64,000 bases of DNA. Origin: Magnetospirillum sp. 64-120. Its GTDB lineage: Bacteria; Pseudomonadota; Alphaproteobacteria; Rhodospirillales; Magnetospirillaceae. The translations under genes and the position numbers were made by a program. Below the pieces are notes generated by a model. It saw only the letters and a program-made list of their open reading frames with translations, was not told where the DNA came from and did not search any database. The stretch is from assembly GCA_001898825.1 (NCBI GenBank), contig MKVK01000011.1, forward strand, positions 310,001 through 374,000, written 5' to 3'. Positions 17,455 through 26,647 of this stretch are shown one piece after another (position 1 is the first letter of the stretch; the number at the start of each line of letters is the position of its first letter).

Positions 17455-19479
17455 CTAGCCCGCCTGCCGCCTTGACCAACGCTTCAGGTCGGATTCGAAC
17501 GACACGCCTTCGCCATCGCCCAACTTGCGGCGATAGATGGACAGGCTTTCCATCACCCGTTGGACATAGGATCGTGTTTCGGTGAACGGGATCATCTCGA
17601 TCCAGTCGATGGCGTCCACCGTCGGGTCGCGGGGGTCGCCATATTCCTTGACCCAGCGCCGCACCCGGGCCGGGCCGGCGTTATAGGCCGCCAGGGCCAT
17701 GACGTACGAGCCTTCGAAATTGTCGATCATGTCACCCAAATAGGTGCTGCCCAGCCGGACGTTGTATTCGGGATCGTCCAGCTTGGACGGCTTGAACGCC
17801 ACCTTGATGGCTTTGGCCACCTGCTTGGCGGTCGCCGGCATCAACTGCATCAGACCACGGGCGCCGACCGGGGACTGAACGTCGGTCATGAAACCGGATT
17901 CCTGACGGATCAGGGCCAAAACCAGGGCTTTTTCGGGACCGGTTTCCACCTGGATATGGGGCACCGGCCAACCGGCGCCGACCAGGAACACGCTGTCACG
18001 GTCGGCACGGCGGGCAATGGTCACCGCCAGATCGTTGCGGCCCCTCTCCAACGCCAGCTTGCCCACCAGGGCGCGCTCGCCCGCCGATTGGGCGACTTCG
18101 TTCAAGCGGATGAAGAAAGCCCGCAAATATTCGGTTTCGCCCATCTCCAGCATGATGCGGGTGGCACGCACCATCTCGCGGCCGTTGAAGCGTTTGGTTT
18201 CCTCGGCGCTGGGTTTGGGGTCAGGCGGCAACGGCCAGTGATGGTCGTCTAGCCGGGATGCCGCCAACTGACCGTAATAGGCGGTGAAATACTGAGCGCC
18301 CCGGCTATACCAATCCTTGGCCCCCTTGACGTCGGTCCGGGCCTCGGCGGTGCGTCCGGCCCAATAGGCGGCGCGTGAGCGCGACAACGGCGTCGACACC
18401 TTGTCCCACAGGCGTTGGAAATGGGTGGCGGCGGTTTCCTTGTCGTCCAAGAAGCGCAGCGATATCCAGCCGGCCAGGAATTCGGCTTCGGCGAATTGCG
18501 AATTGTCGTCGTCGATGGCATGGTCGGCGGCGATCTGGTAGGCGCGGGAAATCAGGCCTTTCTGAAGCGCGCGCCGGGCCAGGATGGCCCGTTCCTGCCA
18601 CCACAGGTCAGGGCGCACCTGATTGCGCGCCGGGTGCGACAACAGGTCGATGGCGTCTTCGTCCTGATCCTTTTGGCGCCGCCAGCGCACGCGGTCGTAA
18701 ATCAGGCCGGGATCGTTCTTATATTCCTTGGGAACCTTGGCGGCGACGCTTTCGGCATTGGACTTGCCGTCCTGCAGCGCCATGCGGGCCTGCGCCAGCA
18801 AGCGCCGTTCCGGGGTAACGCGCAGCAGCATGTGCTGGGCGGGGCCATCCTGCTTGTCCCACAACAGACGGTCCAGCCGCCGCCAGTGATCTTCGGGCTG
18901 CAGGTAGTCGGCGAACTTGTCCAGGAACTGCTTTTCCTGGATCGCCCCGAACCCTCCTTCGATCCATGCCTTGCGCAACACCTCGACGGCCCGGTCCTGC
19001 TGGCCGGCGGCCAGCAGCGCCTTGCCCAGGGCCATGGCACCGTCGACGGTGACCGGATCACGGCGCCGGTACCAGGACTGCACGTGGTCCAAGGGCGTCG
19101 CCGGGCCGATAGCTTCTTCGGCGCGGCGCTGCAGGCTGGTCATCAGCGGCCAGTCGGGGGACGAATCGACGAAGGACCCGATTTCCTCGAAGCTGGCGCC
19201 GGATCGCGGATTAACATAGGTCATCCAACGGATCAGCTTGGGCAGCAAGCGGTCGGTCGCCCGCATGGCCAGACGCTCGGCCTCGGCGAAGCGGTCCTTG
19301 TGGGCGGCGGCGAAGACCTGCTCATAAAGCTTGCGCTCATGCGCGGGCACTTCGCCGGCAAGGCTGTGCCGGGCCGAAGTCAAAGACAGCAACATCAGCA
19401 AGGATGTGGCGAGAACTCGAAACTGCAACGCGAACCCCTTGTTCCTGCCGCCGGCCGGACGCCGGAAACGAAGGCGCAT
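17455..19479 (-). CDS. slt: Soluble lytic murein transglycosylase
   Basis: A 674-residue periplasmic lytic transglycosylase that cleaves glycan strands to anhydromuropeptides. An N-terminal signal-like segment has its core at about LATSLLMLLSLTSA. A long superhelical alpha-domain follows (about 45-510). The C-terminal SLT catalytic domain contains ALIRQESGFMT, with the general acid Glu, then SPVGARGLMQLMPATAKQ and AAYNAGPARVRRW. I choose ATG 19479 (MRLRFRRPAG); a longer frame to 19575 would fill the divergent promoter region of dapA. A TTG nearer the hydrophobic core is another candidate start. Products would feed the NagZ recycling route. Confidence 0.9.
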   Translation of the reverse strand: MRLRFRRPAGGRNKGFALQFRVLATSLLMLLSLTSARHSLAGEVPAHERKLYEQVFAAAHKDRFAEAERLAMRATDRLLPKLIRWMTYVNPRSGASFEEIGSFVDSSPDWPLMTSLQRRAEEAIGPATPLDHVQSWYRRRDPVTVDGAMALGKALLAAGQQDRAVEVLRKAWIEGGFGAIQEKQFLDKFADYLQPEDHWRRLDRLLWDKQDGPAQHMLLRVTPERRLLAQARMALQDGKSNAESVAAKVPKEYKNDPGLIYDRVRWRRQKDQDEDAIDLLSHPARNQVRPDLWWQERAILARRALQKGLISRAYQIAADHAIDDDNSQFAEAEFLAGWISLRFLDDKETAATHFQRLWDKVSTPLSRSRAAYWAGRTAEARTDVKGAKDWYSRGAQYFTAYYGQLAASRLDDHHWPLPPDPKPSAEETKRFNGREMVRATRIMLEMGETEYLRAFFIRLNEVAQSAGERALVGKLALERGRNDLAVTIARRADRDSVFLVGAGWPVPHIQVETGPEKALVLALIRQESGFMTDVQSPVGARGLMQLMPATAKQVAKAIKVAFKPSKLDDPEYNVRLGSTYLGDMIDNFEGSYVMALAAYNAGPARVRRWVKEYGDPRDPTVDAIDWIEMIPFTETRSYVQRVMESLSIYRRKLGDGEGVSFESDLKRWSRRQAG

Positions 19480-19589
19480 TCTAGGGAACACCACCACCTC
19501 AGGGCAAGCTGGACGGCACCCTTGTACGGCGTCGGGCTTGCCTGTAATGTGCCGGGTTTCCAACTGTCCATTCATTCAGGATGTCAACC

Positions 19590-20462
19590 ATGTTCAAGGG
19601 ATCGATCACCGCCCTCATCACCCCCTTCGCCAACGGCAAGGTGGACGAGAAGGCGTTCCAGGACTTCGTCGCCTGGCAGATCGCCGAGGGCACCCACGGT
19701 GTCGTGCCCTGCGGCACCACCGGAGAGTCCCCGACGCTGTCCCATGCTGAACACAAACGGGTTGTCGAACTGTGCGTGGAAGTGGCCAAGGGGAAGATTC
19801 CGGTCATCGCCGGCGCGGGTTCCAACTGCACCGAAGAAGCCATCGAACTGACCCGGCACGCCAAGCAGGCGGGCGCCGACGCCGCCTTGATCGTCGTGCC
19901 CTACTACAACAAGCCGTCGCAAGAAGGCCTGTTCCGCCATTATGAAGCCATCGCCAAGGCGGTGGACCTGCCCATCATCGTCTACAACATCCCCGGCCGC
20001 TCGGTGGTGAACCTGACTGTCGAAACCTTCGAACGCCTGGCCAAGCTGCCCAACATCGTCGGCGTCAAGGACGCCACCGCCGATCTGGCCCGCCCGCTGC
20101 AGATGCGGGTGGCCTTGGGCGGCACCTTCTGCCAGTTGTCGGGCGAAGACGCCACCGCCATCGCCTTCAACGCCCAAGGCGGCGTCGGCTGCATCTCGGT
20201 GACGTCCAACATCGCGCCGCGTCTGTGCGCCGACATGCAGAACGCCTGGGCCAACGGCGACATGGAGACCTGCTTCGCGCTGCGCGACAAGCTGATGCCG
20301 TTGCATGACGCCATGTTCTGCGAAACCAGCCCGGCACCGGTCAAGTTCGGCGCCAGCCTGCTGGGCAAGTGTTCGGAACAGGTCCGTCTGCCGCTGGTCG
20401 AAGCGTCCGAAGGGGCGCGGGCCAAGGTCAAGGCGGCGATGACTCAGGCCGGCCTTCTTTAG
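19590..20462 (+). CDS. dapA: 4-hydroxy-tetrahydrodipicolinate synthase
   Basis: A 290-residue aldolase-family enzyme condensing pyruvate with aspartate semialdehyde, the first committed step to lysine and diaminopimelate. It begins [26 protein letters not shown] carries the GTTGE pyruvate-binding motif, Y132 is in VYNIPGRS, and the Schiff-base lysine is K160 in [13 protein letters not shown] 19590 is preferred over ATG 19581 because CAGG sits 9 bases before it and abuts the earlier one. slt lies divergently upstream, as commonly seen, and smpB follows after 2 bases. Confidence 0.94.
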   Translation: MFKGSITALITPFANGKVDEKAFQDFVAWQIAEGTHGVVPCGTTGESPTLSHAEHKRVVELCVEVAKGKIPVIAGAGSNCTEEAIELTRHAKQAGADAALIVVPYYNKPSQEGLFRHYEAIAKAVDLPIIVYNIPGRSVVNLTVETFERLAKLPNIVGVKDATADLARPLQMRVALGGTFCQLSGEDATAIAFNAQGGVGCISVTSNIAPRLCADMQNAWANGDMETCFALRDKLMPLHDAMFCETSPAPVKFGASLLGKCSEQVRLPLVEASEGARAKVKAAMTQAGLL

Positions 20463-20464
20463 CC

Positions 20465-20926
20465 ATGTCGCTTCCCGCCCGCATTGCCGCACAGAACCGT
20501 AAGGCGCGCCACGAATACACCATCGTGGACACCATCGAGGCCGGCATCATGCTGGTGGGCACCGAGGTGAAATCCCTGCGGGCCGGCAAAGGCAACATCA
20601 ACGAAGCCTTTGCCGGTCCCAACGGGGATGAATTGATCCTTTACAATGCCTATATCCCCGAATATCAGGCGAAGATGCCCTTCCCGCACGAAACCCGCCG
20701 TCCGCGCAAATTGCTGCTGCACCGCCGCGAATTGCGCAAACTGGTGGGGGCCATCGCCAAGGAAGGCATGACCCTGGTGCCGCTGGATATTCATTTCAAC
20801 GATCGCGGCATCGCCAAGGTCCAGTTGGGCCTCGCCAAGGGCCGCAAGGCCCACGACAAGCGCGAGGCCATCAAGCAGCGCGATTGGAACCGCGAGAAAG
20901 CGCGGGTCCTGCGCAACCGGGACTAA
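20465..20926 (+). CDS. smpB: SsrA-binding protein SmpB
   Basis: A 153-residue tmRNA-binding protein needed for rescue of stalled ribosomes. Conserved blocks are [50 protein letters not shown] and the C-terminal basic tail [20 protein letters not shown], which mimics the anticodon arm. The start at 20465 is 2 bases after the dapA stop, so translation is likely coupled. No ssrA RNA gene was recognised nearby. Confidence 0.95.
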   Translation: MSLPARIAAQNRKARHEYTIVDTIEAGIMLVGTEVKSLRAGKGNINEAFAGPNGDELILYNAYIPEYQAKMPFPHETRRPRKLLLHRRELRKLVGAIAKEGMTLVPLDIHFNDRGIAKVQLGLAKGRKAHDKREAIKQRDWNREKARVLRNRD

Positions 20927-20950
20927 GGCTGCCGCCCCACGCTTTGGGGG

Positions 20951-21616
20951 ATGATGGTGAGCGAAGACGACGTCCCGCTTTTGGGCAAGCTGAAGGAAAA
21001 ACTGGTCCAGACCAAGGAAAACTGGGCCAAGGAAGGGCGCGCCCTGACCGGCAAGCCCGGACAGGCCCGCCTTCCCCCCGGTCAACACCTGACCGCCGAA
21101 TGGCCGGTCCTGGACCTGGGCATCCAACCCAACCTGACGCAAGCCGACTGGTCGCTGTCGGTGGCCGGCGCCGTCGAACAGCCGATCCGCTGGAGCTGGA
21201 ACGACTTCCTGGCCCAACCCCAGGTGGAGATGGTCAGCGACATCCACTGCGTCACCACCTGGTCACGCTATGACAACACTTGGCAGGGCGTTTCGGCCCG
21301 CCATCTGCTAGCCCGGGTCAAACCCCGCGCCACAGCGCGCTTCGTCATGTTCCGCAGCTATGACGGCTATACCACCAACGTGCCCCTAAGCCGCTTCGCC
21401 GACGACGACGTGCTGCTGGCCCATTCCTGGGAAGGCCAGCCCCTTAGCCGGGAACATGGCGGCCCGGTTCGCGTGGTGATTCCCAAGCTGTATTTCTGGA
21501 AAAGCGCCAAATGGCTGCGCGCCATCACCTTCATGGACCAGGACAGCCCCGGATATTGGGAATTGCGCGGCTATCATGACGAAGGCGACCCATGGACAGA
21601 ACAGCGCTACGGTTGA
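20951..21616 (+). CDS. Sulfite oxidase-like molybdopterin oxidoreductase (cytoplasmic)
   Basis: A 221-residue protein of the oxidoreductase molybdopterin-binding (SUOX/MsrP-like) family. The Mo-ligating cysteine is probably C100 in SDIHCVTTWSRYDNTW; RFVMFRSYDGYTTNVPL and VIPKLYFWKSAKW are other family blocks. No signal or Tat peptide is seen, so it seems cytoplasmic, unlike MsrP. The start is ambiguous: ATG 20951, ATG 20954 or GTG 20957, with the GGGGG at 20946-20950 best spaced for GTG 20957. Substrate unknown. It ends flush with the convergent histidine kinase. Confidence 0.82.
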   Translation: MMVSEDDVPLLGKLKEKLVQTKENWAKEGRALTGKPGQARLPPGQHLTAEWPVLDLGIQPNLTQADWSLSVAGAVEQPIRWSWNDFLAQPQVEMVSDIHCVTTWSRYDNTWQGVSARHLLARVKPRATARFVMFRSYDGYTTNVPLSRFADDDVLLAHSWEGQPLSREHGGPVRVVIPKLYFWKSAKWLRAITFMDQDSPGYWELRGYHDEGDPWTEQRYG

Positions 21617-24148
21617 TCAAATCGCCCAGTCGTTGACCCGGGACGAGGGATCGCAGGGCAACCACACGCTGACTTCAGTGCCTTGACCTTTTTGGCTGGT
21701 CACCGTCAGCACGCCGCCATGCAATTCGGCCATGGATTTGGCCAGGGGCAGGCCCAAGCCGGTGCCTTCGTACTGCCGGGACAGCGATCCGTCCACCTGC
21801 CGGAAGGGTTCCAAGGCCAGGGCGATCTCGTCGGCGCTCATACCTATTCCAGTGTCGCGCACTTTCAAGACGACGCCTTCGCCGTCCGGCTGGACCAGCA
21901 AACCCACCTGCCCGCCCTCGGGGGTGAACTTCACCGCGTTGGACAGCAAGTTGACCAAAATCTGCAGACACCGACGGCGGTCGCCCTGCATTTCAGGCAG
22001 GGATTCGGCCACTTCCGATCTCAACACCAACTGATTGCTGCGCGCGCGGGCTTCCACCAAGCGAATGGCGGAATCGGCCACGTCGGCCATGTCCACCGGC
22101 CCCAGATCCAGCACCATCTGCCCGGCCTCCACCTTGGAAACATCCAAGATGTCGTTGATCACCGCCAGCAGATGGCGCCCGGAATTGACGATGTCCGTGG
22201 CATAGCCCTGATAGCGGGCATTGCCCAACGGCCCGAACATGGCCCCGGCCATGACCTCGGAAAAGCCGATGATGGCATTCAGCGGCGTGCGCAGTTCATG
22301 GGAAATGGTGGCCAGGAATTCGGTTTTCGACCGGCTGGCCAATTCGGCCTGTTCCTTGGCCCACAACAGGTCGCGGGTGCGCTCCGCCACCCGGCGTTCC
22401 AGACCTTCGTTGGCCAGGGCCAATTGGCGTTCGACCTCGACCCGGTCGGAAACGTCGGCGGCATAGATGTTGACGTAACCGCCCCCCGCCACCGGCACCA
22501 GACTTAAGGACAGGACCTTGCCGGAAACCGGCAACTCCGCCTGGATTTGCCGCCCGCTTTGCAAAACTTCCGACAGCACGCCCATCCACTGGCCGGGAAT
22601 GGAACGGCCCATGCTGGTCCCCCATTCGCCCAGCAAGGTCTCGCTGGCCGGGTTGGCGTGCAAGATGGTGCCGTCACCGGCGATGCGCAGGATGGGATAT
22701 GGACATTGGGCGGGAAACAACGCCAGCATGTGGATCATCTGTTCCGCCCGCCGCTGTTCGGTGACGTCGGTGACCAGAACCATGCCGTCATCGACGGAAT
22801 CGGCGGAACGCAATTGGAAGATGCGTTCGCCGCCACCGGGCAATTGCACGCTGATCGAGGTGCTGCCCTTGGCCTTGCCCTCAAGGAAGGGCGACAGGTC
22901 ACCACATAAATCGGCGAATTCCTCCATGGCGTGGTTTTGCACACGCGGCACGCCGTGCTGGACCTTCAAGATTCCCACCTTCAACAAATCGGTGACCGAC
23001 TGCAGCAGGCGCAAACGCGAATTTTCCTCGCGCACGTGCATCTGCTCTTCGCTCATCCGCAGCTTTTCGGCCACCTCCATGTCCAGGGCCGAACGGGAAC
23101 ACGCCACTTCGTCAGCCAGCAGCTCAACTTGCTGCAACAGGCCGTTCACCTCGTTGCCGCCACGAAAGGTCGGTTCCGGCAGGCCGGTCACCGTGCCGGT
23201 GATTTGGGCGATGCGGCGGATCACCGAACGCAAGCGGCGCCCCAGCATCCAAAACATCGCCATGAACAAAGCGATCAGCGAAACCGCCAGCACCGTGCGG
23301 ATATGGCGCTCGTGATGCAACAAGCCTTCTGCCGCCGACGTCACATGCGACTTGGGTGCCAACGACACGAAAGCCGGCAGGAAATAAAGCCCGCCATGTT
23401 CGGGCAGCTCCTCGACCTCCATCAGCCAGTCGCGCTTCAAATCGGCCAGGGCGGTTCCCGGTTCGACCAGATCGGGCGCCCCGGAAGCGGCGATCACGTC
23501 CTGCGCCAGATCGGCGATGGCGTGAAAGCGCCCCCCGGCATCGGGGAAAGGATTTTTCTCGAATTGCTCGCCCCCCCAGCGGAACAGCAACACCACGCGC
23601 ATGGAACGGCCCGGCACGGCATGCACGCCGACGACGAAGACTTCACGGTCCAGGCGCTGAATGATGGCCCGGTGATCGGCGTTGGCGGGAATGGCTTTCA
23701 AAAAGGGATACAAGGCCGCCGGGGGCAGGTCCGAGGAACTGGAATACAGTCCACGGGCATTGCCGGCACCGTCAACAACAGCCATGAAGGTGACGTTCGA
23801 GCGCAGCAAGGTGTCCCCCAAGCTGCCAAGACGTTCCAAACGTTGTATCCCGGGCGATTGGGCGGGCAGGTCGGGCGACAGGCCGGCGACGATCTCGTCC
23901 ACCGGAACCGAGGTCGCGGCCAAGCCGGCAATGGCGAACATGGTGTTGAGGTTCTGGCGGAAGCGGGCGCGGCCAAATTCGGCATCGCTGTGCAATTGCT
24001 CTTGGACGCTGTCATGGACCAAGGAATCCACCCAGGCGGTGTTGATCATATCCAAGGCCAGCCACAGCACCCCTGCTGCCAGCCCGCCGATCACCATCAG
24101 CCGCGATGTGATACTTAAACGACCGCCCCGCCCCAACAAAGCCATCAT
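21617..24148 (-). CDS. Hybrid-free PAS sensor histidine kinase, membrane-bound
   Basis: An 843-residue kinase. TM1 is about 14-34 and TM2 about 284-304, with a large periplasmic sensor domain (about 35-280, dCache-like by layout) between them. Then comes a HAMP-like linker, a coiled-coil, a PAS-like region at about 385-465, a second PAS at 470-570, a coiled-coil, and HisKA with H617 in ATISHELRTPLNAIIGFSEVM. The HATPase_c domain shows NLLSNAVKFTPEGG, DTGIGMS and GTGLGLPLAKS. No receiver domain or adjacent regulator is present, so the partner is unknown. The gene is divergent from pgpA with a 131-base spacer. Confidence 0.88.
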   Translation of the reverse strand: MMALLGRGGRLSITSRLMVIGGLAAGVLWLALDMINTAWVDSLVHDSVQEQLHSDAEFGRARFRQNLNTMFAIAGLAATSVPVDEIVAGLSPDLPAQSPGIQRLERLGSLGDTLLRSNVTFMAVVDGAGNARGLYSSSSDLPPAALYPFLKAIPANADHRAIIQRLDREVFVVGVHAVPGRSMRVVLLFRWGGEQFEKNPFPDAGGRFHAIADLAQDVIAASGAPDLVEPGTALADLKRDWLMEVEELPEHGGLYFLPAFVSLAPKSHVTSAAEGLLHHERHIRTVLAVSLIALFMAMFWMLGRRLRSVIRRIAQITGTVTGLPEPTFRGGNEVNGLLQQVELLADEVACSRSALDMEVAEKLRMSEEQMHVREENSRLRLLQSVTDLLKVGILKVQHGVPRVQNHAMEEFADLCGDLSPFLEGKAKGSTSISVQLPGGGERIFQLRSADSVDDGMVLVTDVTEQRRAEQMIHMLALFPAQCPYPILRIAGDGTILHANPASETLLGEWGTSMGRSIPGQWMGVLSEVLQSGRQIQAELPVSGKVLSLSLVPVAGGGYVNIYAADVSDRVEVERQLALANEGLERRVAERTRDLLWAKEQAELASRSKTEFLATISHELRTPLNAIIGFSEVMAGAMFGPLGNARYQGYATDIVNSGRHLLAVINDILDVSKVEAGQMVLDLGPVDMADVADSAIRLVEARARSNQLVLRSEVAESLPEMQGDRRRCLQILVNLLSNAVKFTPEGGQVGLLVQPDGEGVVLKVRDTGIGMSADEIALALEPFRQVDGSLSRQYEGTGLGLPLAKSMAELHGGVLTVTSQKGQGTEVSVWLPCDPSSRVNDWAI

Positions 24149-24196
24149 TTAACCCCGCTGCGCATCCCACGATCAGTTTCACACGCATGCACTGCA

Positions 24197-24211
24197 TTGC
24201 CAGCATGGCAA
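24197..24211. promoter_or_regulatory. Inverted repeat TTGCCA-N3-TGGCAA in the kinase/pgpA divergent spacer
   Basis: A perfect 6-base inverted repeat with a 3-base centre, lying between the divergent histidine kinase (start 24148) and pgpA (start 24280). Symmetry and position suit a dimeric repressor or activator site. An AT-rich segment with a TTTAA/TTAAA repeat follows at about 24228-24242 and may be a promoter -10 region. No regulator is assigned. Confidence 0.35.
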
Positions 24212-24279
24212 ATGGCCTAATGTCTGTTTAAAAGTATTAAATCGATGGAACAAGCATCCAAAACCCAAGGATTCCAAGA

Positions 24280-24777
24280 TTGGCCTTGCTGTCAGAACCC
24301 CGTGCCGGAATTTCCCTTCTCCACCCCGCCTTCGTCTTGTCCACCTGGTTCGGCAGCGGCTTGATGGCCAAGGCGCCGGGGACATGGGGGTCGCTGGCGG
24401 CCCTGCCCTTCGCCTGGGGGTTGTCGAAATGGGGCGGCATGCCGGCTTTGCTGGGGGCCAGCGCGGTCTGCTCGTTGATCGGCTGGTGGGCGGCTTCGGT
24501 CTATGTCCGCAAGACCGGGACCGACGACCCCAAGGAAGTGGTGATCGACGAAGTGGCCGGCCAATGGTTGGTTCTGGCGGCCGTTCCCGCCGATCCCGTG
24601 CTGTTCGCCCTGGGTTTCGTCCTGTTCAGGCTGTTCGACATCCTCAAGCCATGGCCGGTGGGCTGGGCGGACCGCCATCTGGGGGGCGGTTTGGGGATCA
24701 TGGCGGACGACCTGTTGGCCGCTGTTTACGGCGCCTTGATTCTGTCTCTGGTCAATTTGTGGTGGAGCCTGCCATGA
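24280..24777 (+). CDS. pgpA: Phosphatidylglycerophosphatase A
   Basis: A 165-residue membrane phosphatase completing phosphatidylglycerol synthesis. Conserved TWFGSGLMAKAPGTWGSL lies near the N-terminus, then DDPKEVVIDEVAGQW with the acidic active-site residues, then FRLFDILKPWPVGWADR. About three to four membrane helices are visible. The start is TTG 24280: no ATG lies in frame upstream, and the next ATG would remove the conserved block. The stop overlaps the next gene's start (ATGA). Confidence 0.9.
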   Translation: MALLSEPRAGISLLHPAFVLSTWFGSGLMAKAPGTWGSLAALPFAWGLSKWGGMPALLGASAVCSLIGWWAASVYVRKTGTDDPKEVVIDEVAGQWLVLAAVPADPVLFALGFVLFRLFDILKPWPVGWADRHLGGGLGIMADDLLAAVYGALILSLVNLWWSLP

Positions 24778-25262
24778 GCCTGTTGAATGAATCCCTGGTC
24801 AGCGCCGCCCAAGCGGTGATCCGCCACCATCTGCAAACCGGCACCATGGTCGCCACCGCCGAATCCTGCACCGGCGGCCTGGTCGCCGCCGCCCTGACCA
24901 GCGTCGCCGGCTCGTCGGCAGTGCTTGAACGCGGGTTCGTCACCTATTCCAACCTGGCGAAATCGCAAATGCTGGGCGTCGCCGAACACCTGATCGACAG
25001 TCACGGCGCGGTCAGCGACCCCGTCGCCAAAGCCATGGCCGAAGGCGCGTTGGCCCACAGTGCCGCCCAGGTGGCCGTCTCGATCACCGGCATCGCCGGT
25101 CCTGGCGGCGGCACTACGGAAAAGCCGGTGGGTTTGGTGCATTTCGCCCTGGCCCGCCAGGGAAAGCCCACCACCACCCATCGTCAGGTTTTTTCTGGCG
25201 ATCGGGACCAAGTGCGCGGTGCCGCCGGCCTTTACGCGCTGAATTTGCTTATGTCGGCATAA
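24774..25262 (+). CDS. pncC: Nicotinamide-nucleotide amidase, CinA C-terminal domain protein
   Basis: A 162-residue stand-alone CinA C-terminal domain that deamidates nicotinamide mononucleotide in NAD recycling. Family motifs are TAESCTGGLVAAALTSVAGSS, GFVTYSN, GAVSDPVAKAMAEGAL and SITGIAGPGGGTTEKPVGLV. It lacks the N-terminal MoaB-like domain of full CinA. Its ATG overlaps the pgpA stop, a common alphaproteobacterial pairing. The 3' end overlaps the convergent small gene by 14 bases. Confidence 0.91.
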   Translation: MSLLNESLVSAAQAVIRHHLQTGTMVATAESCTGGLVAAALTSVAGSSAVLERGFVTYSNLAKSQMLGVAEHLIDSHGAVSDPVAKAMAEGALAHSAAQVAVSITGIAGPGGGTTEKPVGLVHFALARQGKPTTTHRQVFSGDRDQVRGAAGLYALNLLMSA

Positions 25263-25548
25263 CCTTGGCGGCGACGCGCAAAATGGCCAGGGGAACGGTC
25301 GCCGCCTCGGCCTCGAAATGGCAGTCGCCCCGCGTCAGCGACGCGTAGGGCAGAACTCCGCTGACGCCATAGCCCACATGCAGCCGCCATTGCGGCAATA
25401 TCCCCTTGATCAACCCCAGGCACCGATCCACCGATTCACTATAGGGACCGGGCGGCACCCCGTAAGCCCGGGCAACCAAGTCATCAAGCTCGGCACTGCC
25501 CCCCAGGGCATGCGCCAGCATCGTCGACAGCGTGTCCTGGTCAGTCAT
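25249..25548 (-). CDS. Small conserved-looking hypothetical protein (99 aa)
   Basis: A 99-residue soluble protein I do not recognise with certainty. The pattern PYSESVDRCLGLIKG ... FEAEAATVPLAILRVAAKV is reminiscent of the small phage-type ABA sandwich domain, where a Y-S start and a TxPLAICxAAL-like end are typical. This is only a resemblance. No signal peptide or membrane helix is seen. It is convergent with and overlaps pncC by 14 bases, and is divergent from the cyclic-nucleotide-binding gene over an AT-rich spacer (TATATATTATAAT at about 25580-25592), which likely holds promoters for both. Confidence 0.55.
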   Translation of the reverse strand: MTDQDTLSTMLAHALGGSAELDDLVARAYGVPPGPYSESVDRCLGLIKGILPQWRLHVGYGVSGVLPYASLTRGDCHFEAEAATVPLAILRVAAKVMPT

Positions 25549-25658
25549 GGTATAGCCCTTGGAAGCGACGCATCACTGTAAGTTGTATATATTATAATTG
25601 TATCACCACACATTTTGACGCAAGATTCGGCCGGCGGGAAACAGGGAAAACAAACGTC

Positions 25659-26294
25659 ATGGAAGAAACCGCATTCGGCGGTACGGTGCAGCTGGAGCGC
25701 CAGGTCTTCGCCCCAGGGGACCGTGTCTTCACCCAGGGCGATTCCGGCGATTGCGCCTATGTTCTTCTGCGCGGCAAGGTTGGTCTTTTCCATCATCACG
25801 AAGGTCACCGCACCGAGGTGGGGGACATCGCTCCCGGCGATATTTTCGGGGAAATGGCCGTCCTGGACGGCGGCAACCGCTCGGCTTCGGCCGTCGCCCT
25901 GGAAGAATGCGAAGTGGCCTTGGTGCCCTATGCCATTTTTCGCCGCAAGCTGGATTCCGCCGATCGTTTCCTGAAAGCGCTGATCGAGCTGTTCATCCGC
26001 AACATCCGCAATTCATCCCGGCTGTTCCTGCGCCGTCCGCGGTCGTTTCGCGACCATGTCAAACAGATGCGGGTGTTTTCGTGGAACATGCGACGCTTTG
26101 CCGGGCGCATGGATGACGCCACCATGGCCGACGACGTGCTGGACGTGCTGGACCGCCTGGACACCGTGCTGACCGACCTGCAAAACGTTTCGGAGCTATG
26201 CCCCGACAAGCGTCACGACCTGATCGCCGAGGAAGAACTGAACGGCGTCGGCTTTGGCGAAGTCATCGGCAGCGAAGGTCAGCGCAAGCTTTAG
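25659..26294 (+). CDS. Cyclic nucleotide-binding domain protein
   Basis: A 211-residue protein. Residues about 10-115 form a CRP-like cNMP-binding fold: VFAPGDRVFTQGDSGDCAYVLLRGKVGLF, then GDIAPGDIFGEMAVLDGGNRSASAVAL, where the phosphate-binding cassette has FGEMAVLDGGNRSA with the usual Glu and Arg. The C-terminal part is helical and lacks a helix-turn-helix, so it is not a CRP-type transcription factor. It may be a cAMP/cGMP effector acting by protein contact. The ribosome site is weak (CAGGGAAAAC upstream). It ends with a 4-base overlap onto the convergent lipoprotein gene. Confidence 0.82.
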   Translation: MEETAFGGTVQLERQVFAPGDRVFTQGDSGDCAYVLLRGKVGLFHHHEGHRTEVGDIAPGDIFGEMAVLDGGNRSASAVALEECEVALVPYAIFRRKLDSADRFLKALIELFIRNIRNSSRLFLRRPRSFRDHVKQMRVFSWNMRRFAGRMDDATMADDVLDVLDRLDTVLTDLQNVSELCPDKRHDLIAEEELNGVGFGEVIGSEGQRKL

Positions 26295-26533
26295 TCCAGG
26301 GATTGCGCCTTGATCGAACCGCTGGATGACGGGGCCGCCATCACCGGCTCGGGCTCGGATGCCGGCACCGTGTCCGACGGAGAAACCGACTCGGTCTCGG
26401 CGGTGGCGGTCTGCTGTTGCACCGCCGGTTGCTTGCTTTTCTCATACTGCTTCATGCCGTGGGCGGCCAGATCAACCACGGCACAGCCCGCCAACAGGGG
26501 AAGCAGCAAAAGCGGCAGGATGATTTTCGACAT
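26291..26533 (-). CDS. Small lipoprotein (80 aa), unknown role
   Basis: An 80-residue protein starting MSKIILPLLLLPLLAGC, a clear lipobox (LAGC) with the lipidated cysteine at residue 17. The mature part is short, with Gln/Thr/Glu/Ser/Pro-rich low-complexity sequence (PAVQQQTATAETESVSPSDT). ATG 26533 is chosen because AGAGG precedes it by 5 bases and the lipoprotein signal then starts at once. No known family is recognised. The stop overlaps that of the convergent cNMP gene. Confidence 0.75.
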   Translation of the reverse strand: MSKIILPLLLLPLLAGCAVVDLAAHGMKQYEKSKQPAVQQQTATAETESVSPSDTVPASEPEPVMAAPSSSGSIKAQSLD

Positions 26534-26596
26534 GGGGGACCTCTGCGACGTCGGGCGGCCGAACGCTACACCCACGCCGGATTCGCTCGCAAGCGC

Positions 26597-26632
26597 AAAA
26601 AAATCCCCCCGCCGGGAAATACCGGCAGGGGG
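26597..26632 (-). terminator. Rho-independent terminator of the ackA operon
   Basis: On the minus strand, just past the ackA stop, CCCCCTGCCGG pairs with CCGGCGGGGG around a short TATTTC loop and is followed by ATTTTTTT (A-run 26597-26603 on plus). This is a textbook intrinsic terminator. Confidence 0.9.
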
Positions 26633-26647
26633 AAACCACACGAAAGA

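Noticed and set aside
24228-24242. TTTAA-N5-TTAAA as a CtrA binding site
   Set aside because: The CtrA consensus needs TTAA-N7-TTAA; the spacing here is 5, so it is treated only as an AT-rich promoter-like patch.
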